In this document: positions 15,675 through 24,025 of the stretch, piece by piece
Position numbering within the stretch: the stretch's first letter is position 1
Layout of the letters: every line of letters begins with the position of its first letter
DNA from: Solirubrobacteraceae bacterium
GTDB lineage: Bacteria > Actinomycetota > Thermoleophilia > Solirubrobacterales > Solirubrobacteraceae
Assembly (NCBI GenBank): GCA_030447505.1
Contig: JAUJOT010000006.1
Location: 186,001 to 250,000, forward strand
DNA: 64,000 bases
Direction: 5' to 3'
Made by a program: the position numbers and the translations under genes
The notes under the pieces: model-generated
What the model saw: the letters and a program-made list of their open reading frames with translations, nothing else
What the model was told of the DNA's origin: nothing
Databases searched by the model: none

Positions 15675-17975
15675 CTAGGCGGTCACGGCCGGCGATGTGC
15701 GTGCCGGCTCGAGGGCGACCGCGAGCACCTCGTCGATCGTCATGACCGGGTGGAATGTCATCGCCTCGCGCACGTCCTCCGGGACGTCGTCGAGGTCGGC
15801 TCGGTTGCGCTCGGGCAGGATCACGTCGGTGAGCCCTGCCGCGTGCGCGGCGAGCACCTTCTGCTTGAGACCGCCGATCGGCAGCACGCGACCCTGCAGC
15901 GTCACCTCGCCGGTCATGCCGACGGTGTGGCGCACGGGCCGGCCGCTGAGCAGCGACGCCAGGGCGGTCGTCATCGCGACGCCCGCGCTCGGGCCGTCCT
16001 TCGGGATCGCGCCCGCCGGCACGTGGACGTGGAACTCGCGCTCGTCGAAGGCGTCCTCGTCGATGCCGAGCTCCGCCGCGTGCGCACGCACGTACGTCAG
16101 CGCGATTCGTGCCGACTCCTTCATCACGTCGCCGAGCTGCCCGGTCAGGGTCAGCGAGTGCTTGGGCGGGTGGGCCTTCATTCCGTTGGCCTCGATGAAC
16201 AGCACGTCGCCGCCGACACCGGTCACCGCCAGGCCCGTCGCCACGCCCGGCACCGCCGTGCGCGCTGCGGCCTCCTGGAAGACCTTCTGGCGCCCGAGCG
16301 CGTCGCGCACCGCGTCGACGTCGACGGTCACCGGAGCGACCTGCGGGTCGGACGCGATCTTCGTCGCGGTCTTGCGCAGCAGCGTGCCGAGCTCGCGCTC
16401 GAGCTGGCGCACGCCCGCCTCGCGGGTGTATTCCGACACGACGAGCCGCAGGATCTGGTCGTCGACGGCGACCTCGTCCTCGCGCAGGCCGTTGCGCTCG
16501 CGCTGCCGCGGCCAGAGGTAGTCGCGGGCGATCGCGGTCTTCTCGGCCACGGTGTAGCCGTCGAAGCGGATCACCTCCATGCGGTCCAGCAGCGGCCCCG
16601 GGATCGTCTCGGCGACGTTGGCGGTCGCGATGAACAGGACCTGCGACAGGTCGATCTCGATGTCGAGGTAGTGATCGCGGAAGGCGTGGTTCTGCGCCGG
16701 GTCGAGGACCTCGAGCAGCGCTGCCGACGGATCGCCGCGCCAGTCGGCGCCGACCTTGTCGACCTCGTCGAGCATGATCACCGGGTTCATCGTCCCGGCG
16801 TCGCGCAGGGCACGGACGAGCCGGCCCGGCAGGGCGCCGATGTACGTGCGCCGGTGTCCGCGGATCTCCGCCTCGTCACGGACGCCGCCGAGCGACATGC
16901 GCACGAACTCGCGCCCGGTCGCACGCGCGATCGACTCGCCGATCGAGGTCTTGCCCGTGCCGGGCGGTCCGATCAGCGTCAGGATGGCGCCCGCCTTGCG
17001 GTCCATCTCGACGCCGCGGTCCTGCCTGAGCTTGCGCACCGCGATGTACTCGGTGATGCGGTTCTTGACGTCCTCCAGGCCCGCGTGGTCGGCGTCGAGC
17101 ACCTCACGCGCGTGGACCGGGTCGAGGACCTCGTCGGAGCACTTGCTCCACGGCACGGCCGTGAGCCAGTCCAGGTAGGTGCGGATCATCGACGACTCGC
17201 CGCTCTGCTCGCCCATGCGCTCGAGCCGATCGAGCTCGCGCTCGGCCTGCTCGCGCACCGCGTCCGGCATGCCGGCCTCGGCGATCTTGGCGCGGTAGTC
17301 GTCGCTGACGGAGCCCTGGTCCTCGCCGAGCTCCTTGCGGATCGAGTCCATCTGCTGGCGCAGGAAGTACTCGCGCTGCTGCTTCTGCGCGCCCGACTCG
17401 ACGTCGTCGCGGATGCGACGGCGCACCTGCAGCTCGGTGAGCCGCTCGCGCTGGTACTCGAGGGCGAGCGCGAGGCGCTCGGTGACGTCGAGCGTCTCGA
17501 GGATGCGGACCTTCTGCTCGAAGCTCAGATCCGGGCTGTAACCGGCCGTGTCGGCCAGCGGGCCCGGGTCGACGACGGAGCGCAGGAACGCGACGACGCG
17601 CTGATCGGCACCGCGCTCCTCGAGGATCTCCTCGACGACCGCGCGGTACTCGCGCTCGAGCTCGCGCGTGCTCCCGTCGACGGGCTTGTCGTCGGGGTGC
17701 TCTGTGACCTCCACGTGCAGGCGGCCCTCGGCGTCGGTCTCGGCCGAGCCGGCGATCGCTCCGCGTGCGATGCTCTCGAGCGACGCGCCGCGGCCGCCGC
17801 CGGGCAGGCGGATCGTGCCGGTCACGTTGGCGATCGTGCCGACCTTCGCGTACTCCCCCTCGTGGCGGGGCACAAGCAGGACGCGATCCTCGCCGGACGT
17901 GTCGACCGGAAGGTTGATGTCCATCGTCGGAAAGATGACGGTGTCATCGAGTGGGATGAGGAGGAGCTTGGGCAT
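15675..17975 (-). CDS. lon: ATP-dependent protease Lon
   Basis: A 766-residue Lon: N-terminal substrate domain (about 1-190), coiled region (about 170-240), AAA+ module with Walker A GPPGTGKT (Lys342), the sensor region and DEVDKVG, then the protease domain with Ser663 in PKDGPSAG and Lys706 in GGLKQKV. The 43-residue Ser-Lys spacing equals that of E. coli Lon (Ser679/Lys722). It degrades damaged and regulatory proteins in the cytoplasm. The ATG at 17975 begins MPKLLLIPLDDTVIFP, the usual Lon start. A HAIR-like element and a -10 box lie upstream (18012-18065), suggesting HspR-type heat control. Confidence 0.97.
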   Translation of the reverse strand: MPKLLLIPLDDTVIFPTMDINLPVDTSGEDRVLLVPRHEGEYAKVGTIANVTGTIRLPGGGRGASLESIARGAIAGSAETDAEGRLHVEVTEHPDDKPVDGSTRELEREYRAVVEEILEERGADQRVVAFLRSVVDPGPLADTAGYSPDLSFEQKVRILETLDVTERLALALEYQRERLTELQVRRRIRDDVESGAQKQQREYFLRQQMDSIRKELGEDQGSVSDDYRAKIAEAGMPDAVREQAERELDRLERMGEQSGESSMIRTYLDWLTAVPWSKCSDEVLDPVHAREVLDADHAGLEDVKNRITEYIAVRKLRQDRGVEMDRKAGAILTLIGPPGTGKTSIGESIARATGREFVRMSLGGVRDEAEIRGHRRTYIGALPGRLVRALRDAGTMNPVIMLDEVDKVGADWRGDPSAALLEVLDPAQNHAFRDHYLDIEIDLSQVLFIATANVAETIPGPLLDRMEVIRFDGYTVAEKTAIARDYLWPRQRERNGLREDEVAVDDQILRLVVSEYTREAGVRQLERELGTLLRKTATKIASDPQVAPVTVDVDAVRDALGRQKVFQEAAARTAVPGVATGLAVTGVGGDVLFIEANGMKAHPPKHSLTLTGQLGDVMKESARIALTYVRAHAAELGIDEDAFDEREFHVHVPAGAIPKDGPSAGVAMTTALASLLSGRPVRHTVGMTGEVTLQGRVLPIGGLKQKVLAAHAAGLTDVILPERNRADLDDVPEDVREAMTFHPVMTIDEVLAVALEPARTSPAVTA

Positions 17976-18011
17976 GGGCTGGAGTGTTCTCCCTTGGTCG
18001 TTGCGTACACA

Positions 18012-18065
18012 ACTATACCCAACAACGCCTGCTTACCGAACGTGAGTTGAGTCGCGTCGACTGAG
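18012..18065 (-). promoter_or_regulatory. lon promoter with HAIR-like inverted repeat
   Basis: On the minus strand TATAGT (18017-18012) is a good -10 box 37 nt before the lon ATG. Upstream of the -35 position, TTGAGT (18047-18052), a 7-nt spacer and ACTGAG (18060-18065) match the HspR-binding HAIR consensus CTTGAGT-N7-ACTCAAG in spacing. The left half matches in six positions and the right half in about four of six. lon is a known HspR target in Streptomyces. Confidence 0.45.
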
Positions 18066-18155
18066 ATCCTGGTGACGAGCGTAGCGATGTCCAGCGCGTT
18101 GCTGCGCACGCTTGGCGGCTTGCAGAGTTGCCTTGTCTGTGGCCGGCCCGGTCGC

Positions 18156-18671
18156 TCAGGCCAGCAGGTCCGCGTAGCCGCGCGCGACGAGCCGCTCGTC
18201 GGCGATCCCGAGCGCCTGGCGCAGCTCCTCGACGCGGTCGCGCTCGACCTCGAGCCCGCCCGGTGCGGTGGCGACGGCTTCGAGCTCGACGAAGTGCCCG
18301 AGCCCCGCGACGCGGTCGAGGTGGATGCGCACGTTGCGCCACAGCAGCAGGCGGCGCGCCTTCTCGACGACGCAGCGCACGCCGAGCGAATCGCTCAGCG
18401 CGTCGATCAGCGCGAGGTGGTCGGCGACCGTGACGACGCGGTAGAGGCTCACCTTCGGCCCCGCGAGCTCCGCGCGGTCGTAGGCGATCAGCTCGGCGGG
18501 GCGCGGCGGCGCCTCGCGCAGCTTCAGTCGGCCGATGACGGCGTGGAAGTACGTGTCGCGCTGATGCATGAGCCCGCGGTCCTCGGCGCCGAGCTCGAGC
18601 GCGGCTGCGAGCGTCGCCTGCGGGTCGGGATCGACCGCCTTGACCTCGAGGTTGCGCTGCTTCCCCGGCAC
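18156..18671 (-). CDS. CYTH-domain phosphatase/cyclase-like protein (class IV adenylate cyclase type)
   Basis: A 171-residue CYTH protein, the triphosphate tunnel fold that acts on inorganic or nucleoside triphosphates. The start RNLEVKAVDPDP carries the ExK element (Glu9, Lys11), and RDTYFHAVIGRLKLRE, ELIAYDR, KVSLYRVVTV, VEKARRLLLWRNVRIHLDRV and GHFVELEAV follow in CyaB-like order. Whether it is a cyclase, a thiamine triphosphatase or a polyphosphatase cannot be decided by eye. GTG start at 18671; it ends well clear of the lon promoter. Confidence 0.85.
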   Translation of the reverse strand: MPGKQRNLEVKAVDPDPQATLAAALELGAEDRGLMHQRDTYFHAVIGRLKLREAPPRPAELIAYDRAELAGPKVSLYRVVTVADHLALIDALSDSLGVRCVVEKARRLLLWRNVRIHLDRVAGLGHFVELEAVATAPGGLEVERDRVEELRQALGIADERLVARGYADLLA

Positions 18672-18698
18672 AGCGGCGGGTTCAGCCGAAGGGCTGGG

Positions 18699-20342
18699 TC
18701 AGTACCCGAGCCGGGCAAGCCGCTCGCGCTCGGCGCGGCGCTTGGCCTCGCGCTGCTCCTTGCGGTTGCGCTCGCGCTCGCGCCGTTCCTGGTCCTCGTC
18801 GTGACCGGTGACGATGCGGATGCTCGTGCGCAGCTTGCCGTCCTGCGCGTGTGTCGCGAACTCCGAGCGGTTCGGGCGGTCGTCGCGACGAGGACGGCCA
18901 CCTCCACCCGAACGCTGGGCACCGGGACGGCGGCCGGCAGGGCCGCGCTCTGAGCGCTCGGCCTCGGGCGGGCGCGGCAGCAGGGCCTTGACCTCGCGCA
19001 CGGGCGTGGCGGCGAGACGGACCCAGGCGTTGAAGACGGGGTCGCCGGGCTTCACGCCTTCTGCCGACTGCGCACAGACCGCCGCCCACTTCAGCGGCTG
19101 TCCCTTCTCGTCCGTCTTGGGCTTGAGCGCTTCCTTGACGACCTCGGCACCACCGACCCGCTCGATCGCAGCGACCACGCGCGCCGGGGACGTCGGCGAG
19201 CGGTCCGCGGCGGGATCTTCGGCTGCTGCAGCGGCGGCGGCGGGTTCGTCATCGGCGGCGGGAGCGGCCTCCGCGGCGGCGGGAGCGGCCTCGGCGCCGG
19301 GCGCAGCCTCGGCGGCGGGAGCAGCCTCGGCGGCCCGCGCAGCCTCGGCGACGGGCGCAGCCTCGGCGGGGGGCGCAGCCTCGGCGGCGGGCGCAGCCTC
19401 AGCGGCGGCGGGCGCAGCCTCGGCGGCGGGCGCCTGGGCGGCGGGAGCCTCGACAGAGGCGTCCGCGGCGGTCGCGTCGGCCGCGGCCTCGGCAGGGGCG
19501 GTCTCGCCGGGCGCGGCGTTCTGCGCGGACGCCGCTGCGGTCGGCATCGTGCCGCTGCGACGAAGATCGGTCAGCGCCGAGAAGAAGGCGCGGCGATGGC
19601 GCTCCGCCGCGGACGGCCGGCGACGGCGCTTGCGGGTGGGCAACGTGGCCTTGACGGTCGGCAACGGCTTGGGCTCGGCGGCGACGCCGAGGATCCGCGG
19701 ACCGACTGCCGGGCGCTCGACGTCAGGTGTGACCGCGACCGTGGGCGCCTTCGAGGCGTCATCGTCAGCGGTCGCTGCGTCAGCGACGGGAGCGGCAGGC
19801 GAAGGGGCGTCGGCGACAGCGTCCGCGACGGGCTCCTCGGTGGCGGGCTCGGCCGCGACATCGCCGGCGACGGGCTCGGCCCGAGCGCGCTCGTCGGCGC
19901 CGGGGGGAGCTTCAGCCGCGGGTTCGCCAGCGGCGGGTGCAGCGGGTGCGGGCCCCTCGGCGACAGCCTCGGCACCCTGCGCCTCAGCAGCGGGCGCCTC
20001 AGCAGCGGGCGCCTCCGCGGCATGCGCCTCAGCAGCGGGCGCCTCGACGGCATGCGCCTCAGCAGCGGGCGCCTCCGCGGCATGCGCCTCAGCAACGGGC
20101 GCCTCGACGGCATGCCTCCCGCCGGCACCCTCCTGAGCTGCGGCAGGCTCAACGGCCGCTGCAGGCTCGTCAGCAGCGTGCCCGTTCAGCCCCGACTGCA
20201 CGCCCGAGACCGCGTCGGACGCGGGCGCAACATCGTCGCGTGGCGCATCGGCCGCCTGCGCGGTCGTGCTCTCCCCGTTGGGCTCCAGTGCCGTCCGGCC
20301 GTCAGGATCGGCCGTCGTCTCGGCTGACGAATCGCCAGTCAC
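18699..20342 (-). CDS. Ala/Glu/Pro-rich repetitive protein with basic C-terminal tail (547 aa)
   Basis: Function unknown. Residues 1-250 are low-complexity (AEAPAAEAHAVEAPAAEAHA-type decapeptides around 76-121), followed by a basic patch TRKRRRRPSAAERHRRAFF (about 235-253). A second Ala-rich stretch (about 295-380) comes next, then a small ordered segment (about 385-450, starting ARVVAAIERVGGAEVVKEAL) and a very basic end ERRERERNRKEQREAKRRAE (about 520-540). The basic tail could bind nucleic acid or the ribosome, but that is a guess. The GTG start lies 7 nt after TAACCT, a leaderless-type arrangement, and a 15-bp palindrome covers the -35 position. Confidence 0.75.
   Translation of the reverse strand: MTGDSSAETTADPDGRTALEPNGESTTAQAADAPRDDVAPASDAVSGVQSGLNGHAADEPAAAVEPAAAQEGAGGRHAVEAPVAEAHAAEAPAAEAHAVEAPAAEAHAAEAPAAEAPAAEAQGAEAVAEGPAPAAPAAGEPAAEAPPGADERARAEPVAGDVAAEPATEEPVADAVADAPSPAAPVADAATADDDASKAPTVAVTPDVERPAVGPRILGVAAEPKPLPTVKATLPTRKRRRRPSAAERHRRAFFSALTDLRRSGTMPTAAASAQNAAPGETAPAEAAADATAADASVEAPAAQAPAAEAAPAAAEAAPAAEAAPPAEAAPVAEAARAAEAAPAAEAAPGAEAAPAAAEAAPAADDEPAAAAAAAEDPAADRSPTSPARVVAAIERVGGAEVVKEALKPKTDEKGQPLKWAAVCAQSAEGVKPGDPVFNAWVRLAATPVREVKALLPRPPEAERSERGPAGRRPGAQRSGGGGRPRRDDRPNRSEFATHAQDGKLRTSIRIVTGHDEDQERRERERNRKEQREAKRRAERERLARLGY
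19980..20117. repeat. In-gene tandem repeat, about 4.5 copies of 30 bp
   Basis: Alternating 30-bp units (GCCTCAGCAGCGGGCGCCTC followed by CGCGGCATGC or GACGGCATGC) encode the decapeptides AEAPAAEAHA/VEAPAAEAHA. Copies differ by one to three bases, so the array is recent and probably length-variable. Confidence 0.8.
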
Positions 20343-20349
20343 TGACGTC

Positions 20350-20378
20350 AGGTTATCGAGGCTTGCAGCATTGCTGCA
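20350..20378 (-). promoter_or_regulatory. Promoter of the repetitive-protein gene with 15-bp palindrome
   Basis: TAACCT (20355-20350) lies 7 nt upstream of the GTG at 20342. The perfect palindrome TGCAGCATTGCTGCA (20364-20378) covers the -35 position and is a likely operator for an unknown repressor or activator. The rest of 20343-20570 contains nothing I can identify. Confidence 0.4.
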
Positions 20379-20570
20379 TCGTCAGGGGAAAATCAGAGCA
20401 GCTTCTGCGCGACGAGGACAGGCGGGGCTCGCGTACGAGCACCATCGGCGGTCGCGAACAGGAGCGCGAGCAGCCCCGCGTCTCGGTCGCTTCGCCGGCC
20501 CGGCGGGACGCCCGCGAACGCCTCCGACGATCGCCGACGCCGCAATCGGCCGGTCAGACGACAGCGCGGG

Positions 20571-21683
20571 CTATGCGACGGGAACGTCCGGCGTTGCGGC
20601 AATCGCCGCCGCCGAGACGAGCAGGTGGATGTGCGCGAAGCGCTCCGTCAGCGACTCGCCGAGCGGCATCGTCAGCGCGAGCGCCAGCAGCTCGCGGATC
20701 GCGTCGCACAGCGGCGCCTGCGGGGCGTCGTCGCCGACGAGGGTCGCCAGGCGCGCGAGGTCGATCATCTCGGCGTTGTCGCCGCCGCCGATCGCGATCC
20801 CGAACGCCGCCTCGGTGAAGTACTCGACGCGGGCGAGCAGCGGGTCGCGCCGGATCCGTCCGGCGCCGACGGCCGGGCCGAGGTCAGGCGTCTCCGCGCG
20901 CGCGACGATCCGCTCGAGCTGAGCGCCCGCGACGCTCTCGAGCTGCGCGGGCGTGAGCCCGGCCTGCAATGCCGGGCGCAGCGACGCGATGACGGTCAGC
21001 TGCGGCGTTCCGAACGGGATGTCGGTCGCGAACAGGATCTGACCCGGCGGGATCTGCGAGTAGACGGCGAGCTGGTCGGCGGCGCTGAACCACGCCGTGT
21101 CGATGAAGACGTTCGGGTACTCGTGGATGCGCTGCCAGATCCACGCGAGGTCGCACACCGCGCAGTGGGCGAGGATGAAGCGCGCGCGCGGAAACGTCGC
21201 CGCGAACTCGAGCACGTGCGCGCCGAGCGCCGGGATCCCGCGGCCGGCGTGGATCAGGATCGGCAGGCGCTCCTCGTCGGCGAGCGCGATGATGTCGCGC
21301 ACGACCGGCTCGTCGAGGTCGAACAGCTCCGCGCGCGGATGCAGCTTGATCCCGCGCGCCCCCGCCGCGATGCAGCGCCGGATCTCGCTGACGGGATCCG
21401 CCCGCGGATTCACCCGGCAGAAGGCGACGAGCCGGTCGCCTGAGGCCGCCGCCGCCTCGAGCACGTGGTCGTTGGCGGGCGAATAGCCGTCAGGCTCGTG
21501 CATCGGGAAGACGACGGCGCGCGATCCGGTGGGCGCAAGCGTCTCGAGCAGGTCGTCAGTCGTGCACCTGAAGCCGTCGGGATCGTTGACGCCGATGTGC
21601 GTGTGCGCGTCGAAGAGCGTGACCGGCGGCAGGAGCGCCAACGTCTGCTCAGACCATGGGGTCAGCAGGTCGTCGGCGTACAC
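20571..21683 (-). CDS. Amidohydrolase-family metal-dependent hydrolase (PF04909 type)
   Basis: A 370-residue TIM-barrel protein. The metal ligands are visible in order: DAHTHIG (25-31), GIKLHPRAELFD (about 111-122), LIHAGRG (about 147), FILAHCAV (about 170) and FATDIPFG (about 219). The pattern fits the amidohydrolase_2 group, which includes decarboxylases and hydrolases of aromatic or lactone substrates; the substrate is unknown. A C-terminal extension of about 90 residues follows the barrel. GTG start (VYADDLLTPW) at 21683; the gene is divergent from the Cys-rich protein at 21745, with 61 bp between. Confidence 0.85.
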   Translation of the reverse strand: MYADDLLTPWSEQTLALLPPVTLFDAHTHIGVNDPDGFRCTTDDLLETLAPTGSRAVVFPMHEPDGYSPANDHVLEAAAASGDRLVAFCRVNPRADPVSEIRRCIAAGARGIKLHPRAELFDLDEPVVRDIIALADEERLPILIHAGRGIPALGAHVLEFAATFPRARFILAHCAVCDLAWIWQRIHEYPNVFIDTAWFSAADQLAVYSQIPPGQILFATDIPFGTPQLTVIASLRPALQAGLTPAQLESVAGAQLERIVARAETPDLGPAVGAGRIRRDPLLARVEYFTEAAFGIAIGGGDNAEMIDLARLATLVGDDAPQAPLCDAIRELLALALTMPLGESLTERFAHIHLLVSAAAIAATPDVPVA

Positions 21684-21708
21684 GTCGCGCAGTGTACGGC
21701 GGCGATGC

Positions 21709-21738
21709 GTGACAGAACGGCCCAGCGGTAGTTACACT
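21709..21738 (+). promoter_or_regulatory. Strong sigma-70-like promoter for a leaderless mRNA
   Basis: GTGACA (21709-21714), 18-bp spacer, TACACT (21733-21738), then 6 nt to the GTG start at 21745. Transcription would begin at or within a base or two of the start codon. Confidence 0.6.
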
Positions 21739-21744
21739 GGCAGC

Positions 21745-22455
21745 GTGAGCTACGCGAACGGAAACGTCGGGGTGTGTGCGTGTGGCCGGATGGCCATCGA
21801 CTCATGCCACCGCTGCGGAACGATGGTCTGTGACACGCATTCGCGTCTTCTGCCGGACGCGCCGGAGGGCATCTCGCCCGATGCACTGAGCCGCTACGAG
21901 ATCGCGATCCGGGCCGGCGGGCCGTACTGCGAGGCCTGCCGCGCCGACATCGGCAGCTACGCGCTCGCGAAGGCGACCAACGCGCCGCGCGCACAGCTTC
22001 CCGAGCATTGGCTCGACCGCGCGATGGCGCTCAACGGCGACCAGACGCGCAGCGATCTCGAGAAGCTCGAGGATGCCGGCCTTCCTGCGACGCTGACGGC
22101 CAAGGACGTCGCGCAGGAGTTCCTGCGCCGGATCGGCCAGCAGCCGCAGGAACGCGTCCCGATCACGCCGCCGAGCTTCATGCGCACGCCGGAGTTCGTC
22201 GCGGGCTGGTCCGTCGACTGCCGTCGGACCGAGTACACCGCCGCCGGCGGCCCCGGCGGGCGCTACTCGCTGCCGTGCCTGATCTCGACGGAAGGCGAGC
22301 TGCTCGGGCCCGCGCTCGAGGAGGGAGACCGCCACGGCCCCACCTGGTGGGTCGTTCCCGAATCCGACATCGAGCTCTCGCGCCTGGTGACCGGCGTCGC
22401 CCGGCTGCTGCTGCTCAGCGCTTTCGCGGCACCGTCGCAGGCGCCGCAGCACTAG
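21745..22455 (+). CDS. Hypothetical protein with N-terminal zinc-binding Cys/His cluster (236 aa)
   Basis: The N-terminus carries Cys11, Cys13, Cys21, Cys24, Cys29, His32, Cys62 and Cys65 (blocks CACGRMAIDSCHRCGTMVCD and YCEACR), enough for two structural zinc sites, as in a treble-clef or B-box-like fold. The remaining 170 residues are soluble. Part of it (EFVAGWSVDCRRTEYTAAGG and GRYSLPCLISTEGELLGPA) looks like a compact beta domain that I cannot name. Start GTG at 21745 is supported by the promoter 6 nt upstream. It converges with the hydrolase after 9 bp. Confidence 0.75.
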   Translation: MSYANGNVGVCACGRMAIDSCHRCGTMVCDTHSRLLPDAPEGISPDALSRYEIAIRAGGPYCEACRADIGSYALAKATNAPRAQLPEHWLDRAMALNGDQTRSDLEKLEDAGLPATLTAKDVAQEFLRRIGQQPQERVPITPPSFMRTPEFVAGWSVDCRRTEYTAAGGPGGRYSLPCLISTEGELLGPALEEGDRHGPTWWVVPESDIELSRLVTGVARLLLLSAFAAPSQAPQH

Positions 22456-22464
22456 CGCCGCGGG

Positions 22465-23454
22465 TCAGCCCTCGAGAAAGGCGCGCAGCAGCGCGGCGAG
22501 GCGGTCGGGGCTGTCGACCTGCGCGAAATGCGAGCTGCGCTCCAGCCAGTGGAACTGCGCGCCGGGCACGAGCGCGTGCAGCCGCGGTCCGATCGCCGGG
22601 GACACGATCGGGTCCTCGCGCGCGTAGACGAGCATCAGCGGCACGGGGAAGCGCTGGCCGCCGTCACGCCGACGCGCGAGCTCGCGCGTGAATGACCGCA
22701 GCTCGCGCGGGTCGAGCGACTCGCGGAGCAGCCGCGTGAACGACCGCGCGCCAGCAGCGCTCGCCAGCGCGTCGCCGTACTCGTGTGCCTCCTCGACGGA
22801 CTTCAGCGTCTCGTCGTAGTAGTGGACGTTCCGATGCGCGAAGCGCCGCGGGTCGTGGCGCACGACGCGGGCGAGCACCGGTGCCACTCCCGGCACTCGC
22901 ATGGCGACGTTCAGAGCCACCAGCCGCGGCTCGGGGAACGCCGGCGGGTGGATCACCGCCAGGCGCGCGAAGCTCGCGGGCTCGGCGAGCGCGCGGCGCA
23001 TGCAGAGGTAGCCGCCGAGGGAGTTTCCGACCGTCCGGCAGCCGGCGATCCCGAGCGCGTGCTGGAGCTCGCCGATGATCGTCGCCAACGCAGCTCCCGT
23101 GTGCGCGCGGTCAGGGACGGCCTCGCTGTCGCCCGAACCCGGTAGATCCGGCGCGATCAGTCGGTAGCGATCGCCGAGCAGATCGAAGAGATAGCGCCAC
23201 GAGTAGCTCGTCGTCATCAGTCCGTGGACGAGCAGGAGCGGCGGGGCGTCGCGAGGGCCGTACATGACGACGCGCATCCGGATCCGCCCGAAGGCCGCCG
23301 AGTCGACGACGACGTCCTCGCACTCGGCGTCGTAGAAGCGGTGCGGCACGCGCGGTCGCAGCGGGAGCTCCTCGAAGCGCCCCTGCTCAAACCGCGCGCC
23401 CGGCGGGGAGCGCCGTGTCCGGGGCGAGGCGAGAAGCTTTCGAAGATCGGTCAT
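22465..23454 (-). CDS. Alpha/beta-fold hydrolase
   Basis: About 329 residues. Oxyanion block LLLVHGLMTTSYSWRYLFDL, then IAPDLPGSGDSEA, nucleophile elbow VGNSLGGYL (Ser), acid region LVYAREDPIVSP (Asp) and catalytic His in ERSSHFAQVDSP: a complete catalytic triad. The family covers esterases, epoxide hydrolases and C-C hydrolases; the substrate is unknown. Start taken at ATG 23454 (MTDLRKLLASP); ATG 23469 (MIHVSMTDL) is equally possible. The tmRNA terminator separates it from ssrA upstream on the same strand. Confidence 0.85.
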   Translation of the reverse strand: MTDLRKLLASPRTRRSPPGARFEQGRFEELPLRPRVPHRFYDAECEDVVVDSAAFGRIRMRVVMYGPRDAPPLLLVHGLMTTSYSWRYLFDLLGDRYRLIAPDLPGSGDSEAVPDRAHTGAALATIIGELQHALGIAGCRTVGNSLGGYLCMRRALAEPASFARLAVIHPPAFPEPRLVALNVAMRVPGVAPVLARVVRHDPRRFAHRNVHYYDETLKSVEEAHEYGDALASAAGARSFTRLLRESLDPRELRSFTRELARRRDGGQRFPVPLMLVYAREDPIVSPAIGPRLHALVPGAQFHWLERSSHFAQVDSPDRLAALLRAFLEG

Positions 23455-23576
23455 CGAGACGTGGATCATGCCCCGCACGACGGGCGTGCGGGCTGGCAGT
23501 GTCCTCGCCCTCGACGCGGCGCCTGCCATGCAGCAGCCGGCCGTCCGCACGGGATGTGTCCCATTCGATGCAGAAC

Positions 23577-23607
23577 AACCCCGACCCCCTTCTCGGGGGC
23601 AGGGTTT
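23577..23607 (-). terminator. tmRNA terminator
   Basis: Immediately 3' of ssrA on the minus strand: AACCC, TG, CCCCC, loop GAGAA, GGGGG, TC, GGGGTT. This is a long G+C stem with a two-base internal loop, followed by GTTCTGC. Confidence 0.75.
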
Positions 23608-23622
23608 GCTCTTGGATCAAAT

Positions 23623-23989
23623 TGGTGGAGACGGCGGGAATCGAACCCGCGTCCGCGATCGCGTGACGGTGACGTCTACGAGCGTATCCGGCGCTCTGAT
23701 CTCGCCCTCAGGTCGCCTCGCCGGCGGGGTTCCTGAGGGCCAGCTCCCTGAGATGTCCCCGGTTCGGCGGAAGCGGACCTCCCCGGGTGATCCGGCATGT
23801 TGATTCCGAGGATCCCAGCGGCCGGCTGGCCGGGCTCAGAACCTCACTCGCCTAGTTTGAGCTAGACAGCGAGGGCGTACTCGTGAGAGTCCGCACGTAT
23901 GGTTTTGCCAGGTGTTTTGCGAGGCCTCCTGGCACCTCGGCTCGCAACCACCGTCACGAAGTCGACCACGTCGAAGCCATGTCGTCCCC
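23623..23989 (-). ncRNA. ssrA: Transfer-messenger RNA (tmRNA)
   Basis: The 367-nt gene has both tRNA-like ends. The 5' end GGGGACGACATGGCTTCGAC (reading down from 23989) pairs with CGTCTCC of the 3' acceptor stem (one G-U pair). The T-arm is GCGGGTTCGATTCCCGC and CCA is encoded at 23625-23623. The tag reading frame runs from resume codon GGC (23909) to TAG (23864-23862) and reads GKTIRADSHEYALAV, to which tmRNA-borne Ala is added first. It releases stalled ribosomes together with SmpB (30138-30617) and marks the incomplete protein for proteolysis. The tag ends LAV, not the common LAA. Confidence 0.95.
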
Positions 23990-24025
23990 GTGTCGGTACG
24001 CCTTGGAGTCTAGCGCCCACGCGAG

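Noticed and set aside
15672-18050. A 792-codon rightward open frame opposite lon
   Set aside because: Lon has catalytic residues at exact family spacing; the antisense frame is a composition artefact.
19980-20117. Regular repeats as a CRISPR array
   Set aside because: The 30-bp units are contiguous with no unique spacers, stay in frame and encode decapeptides.
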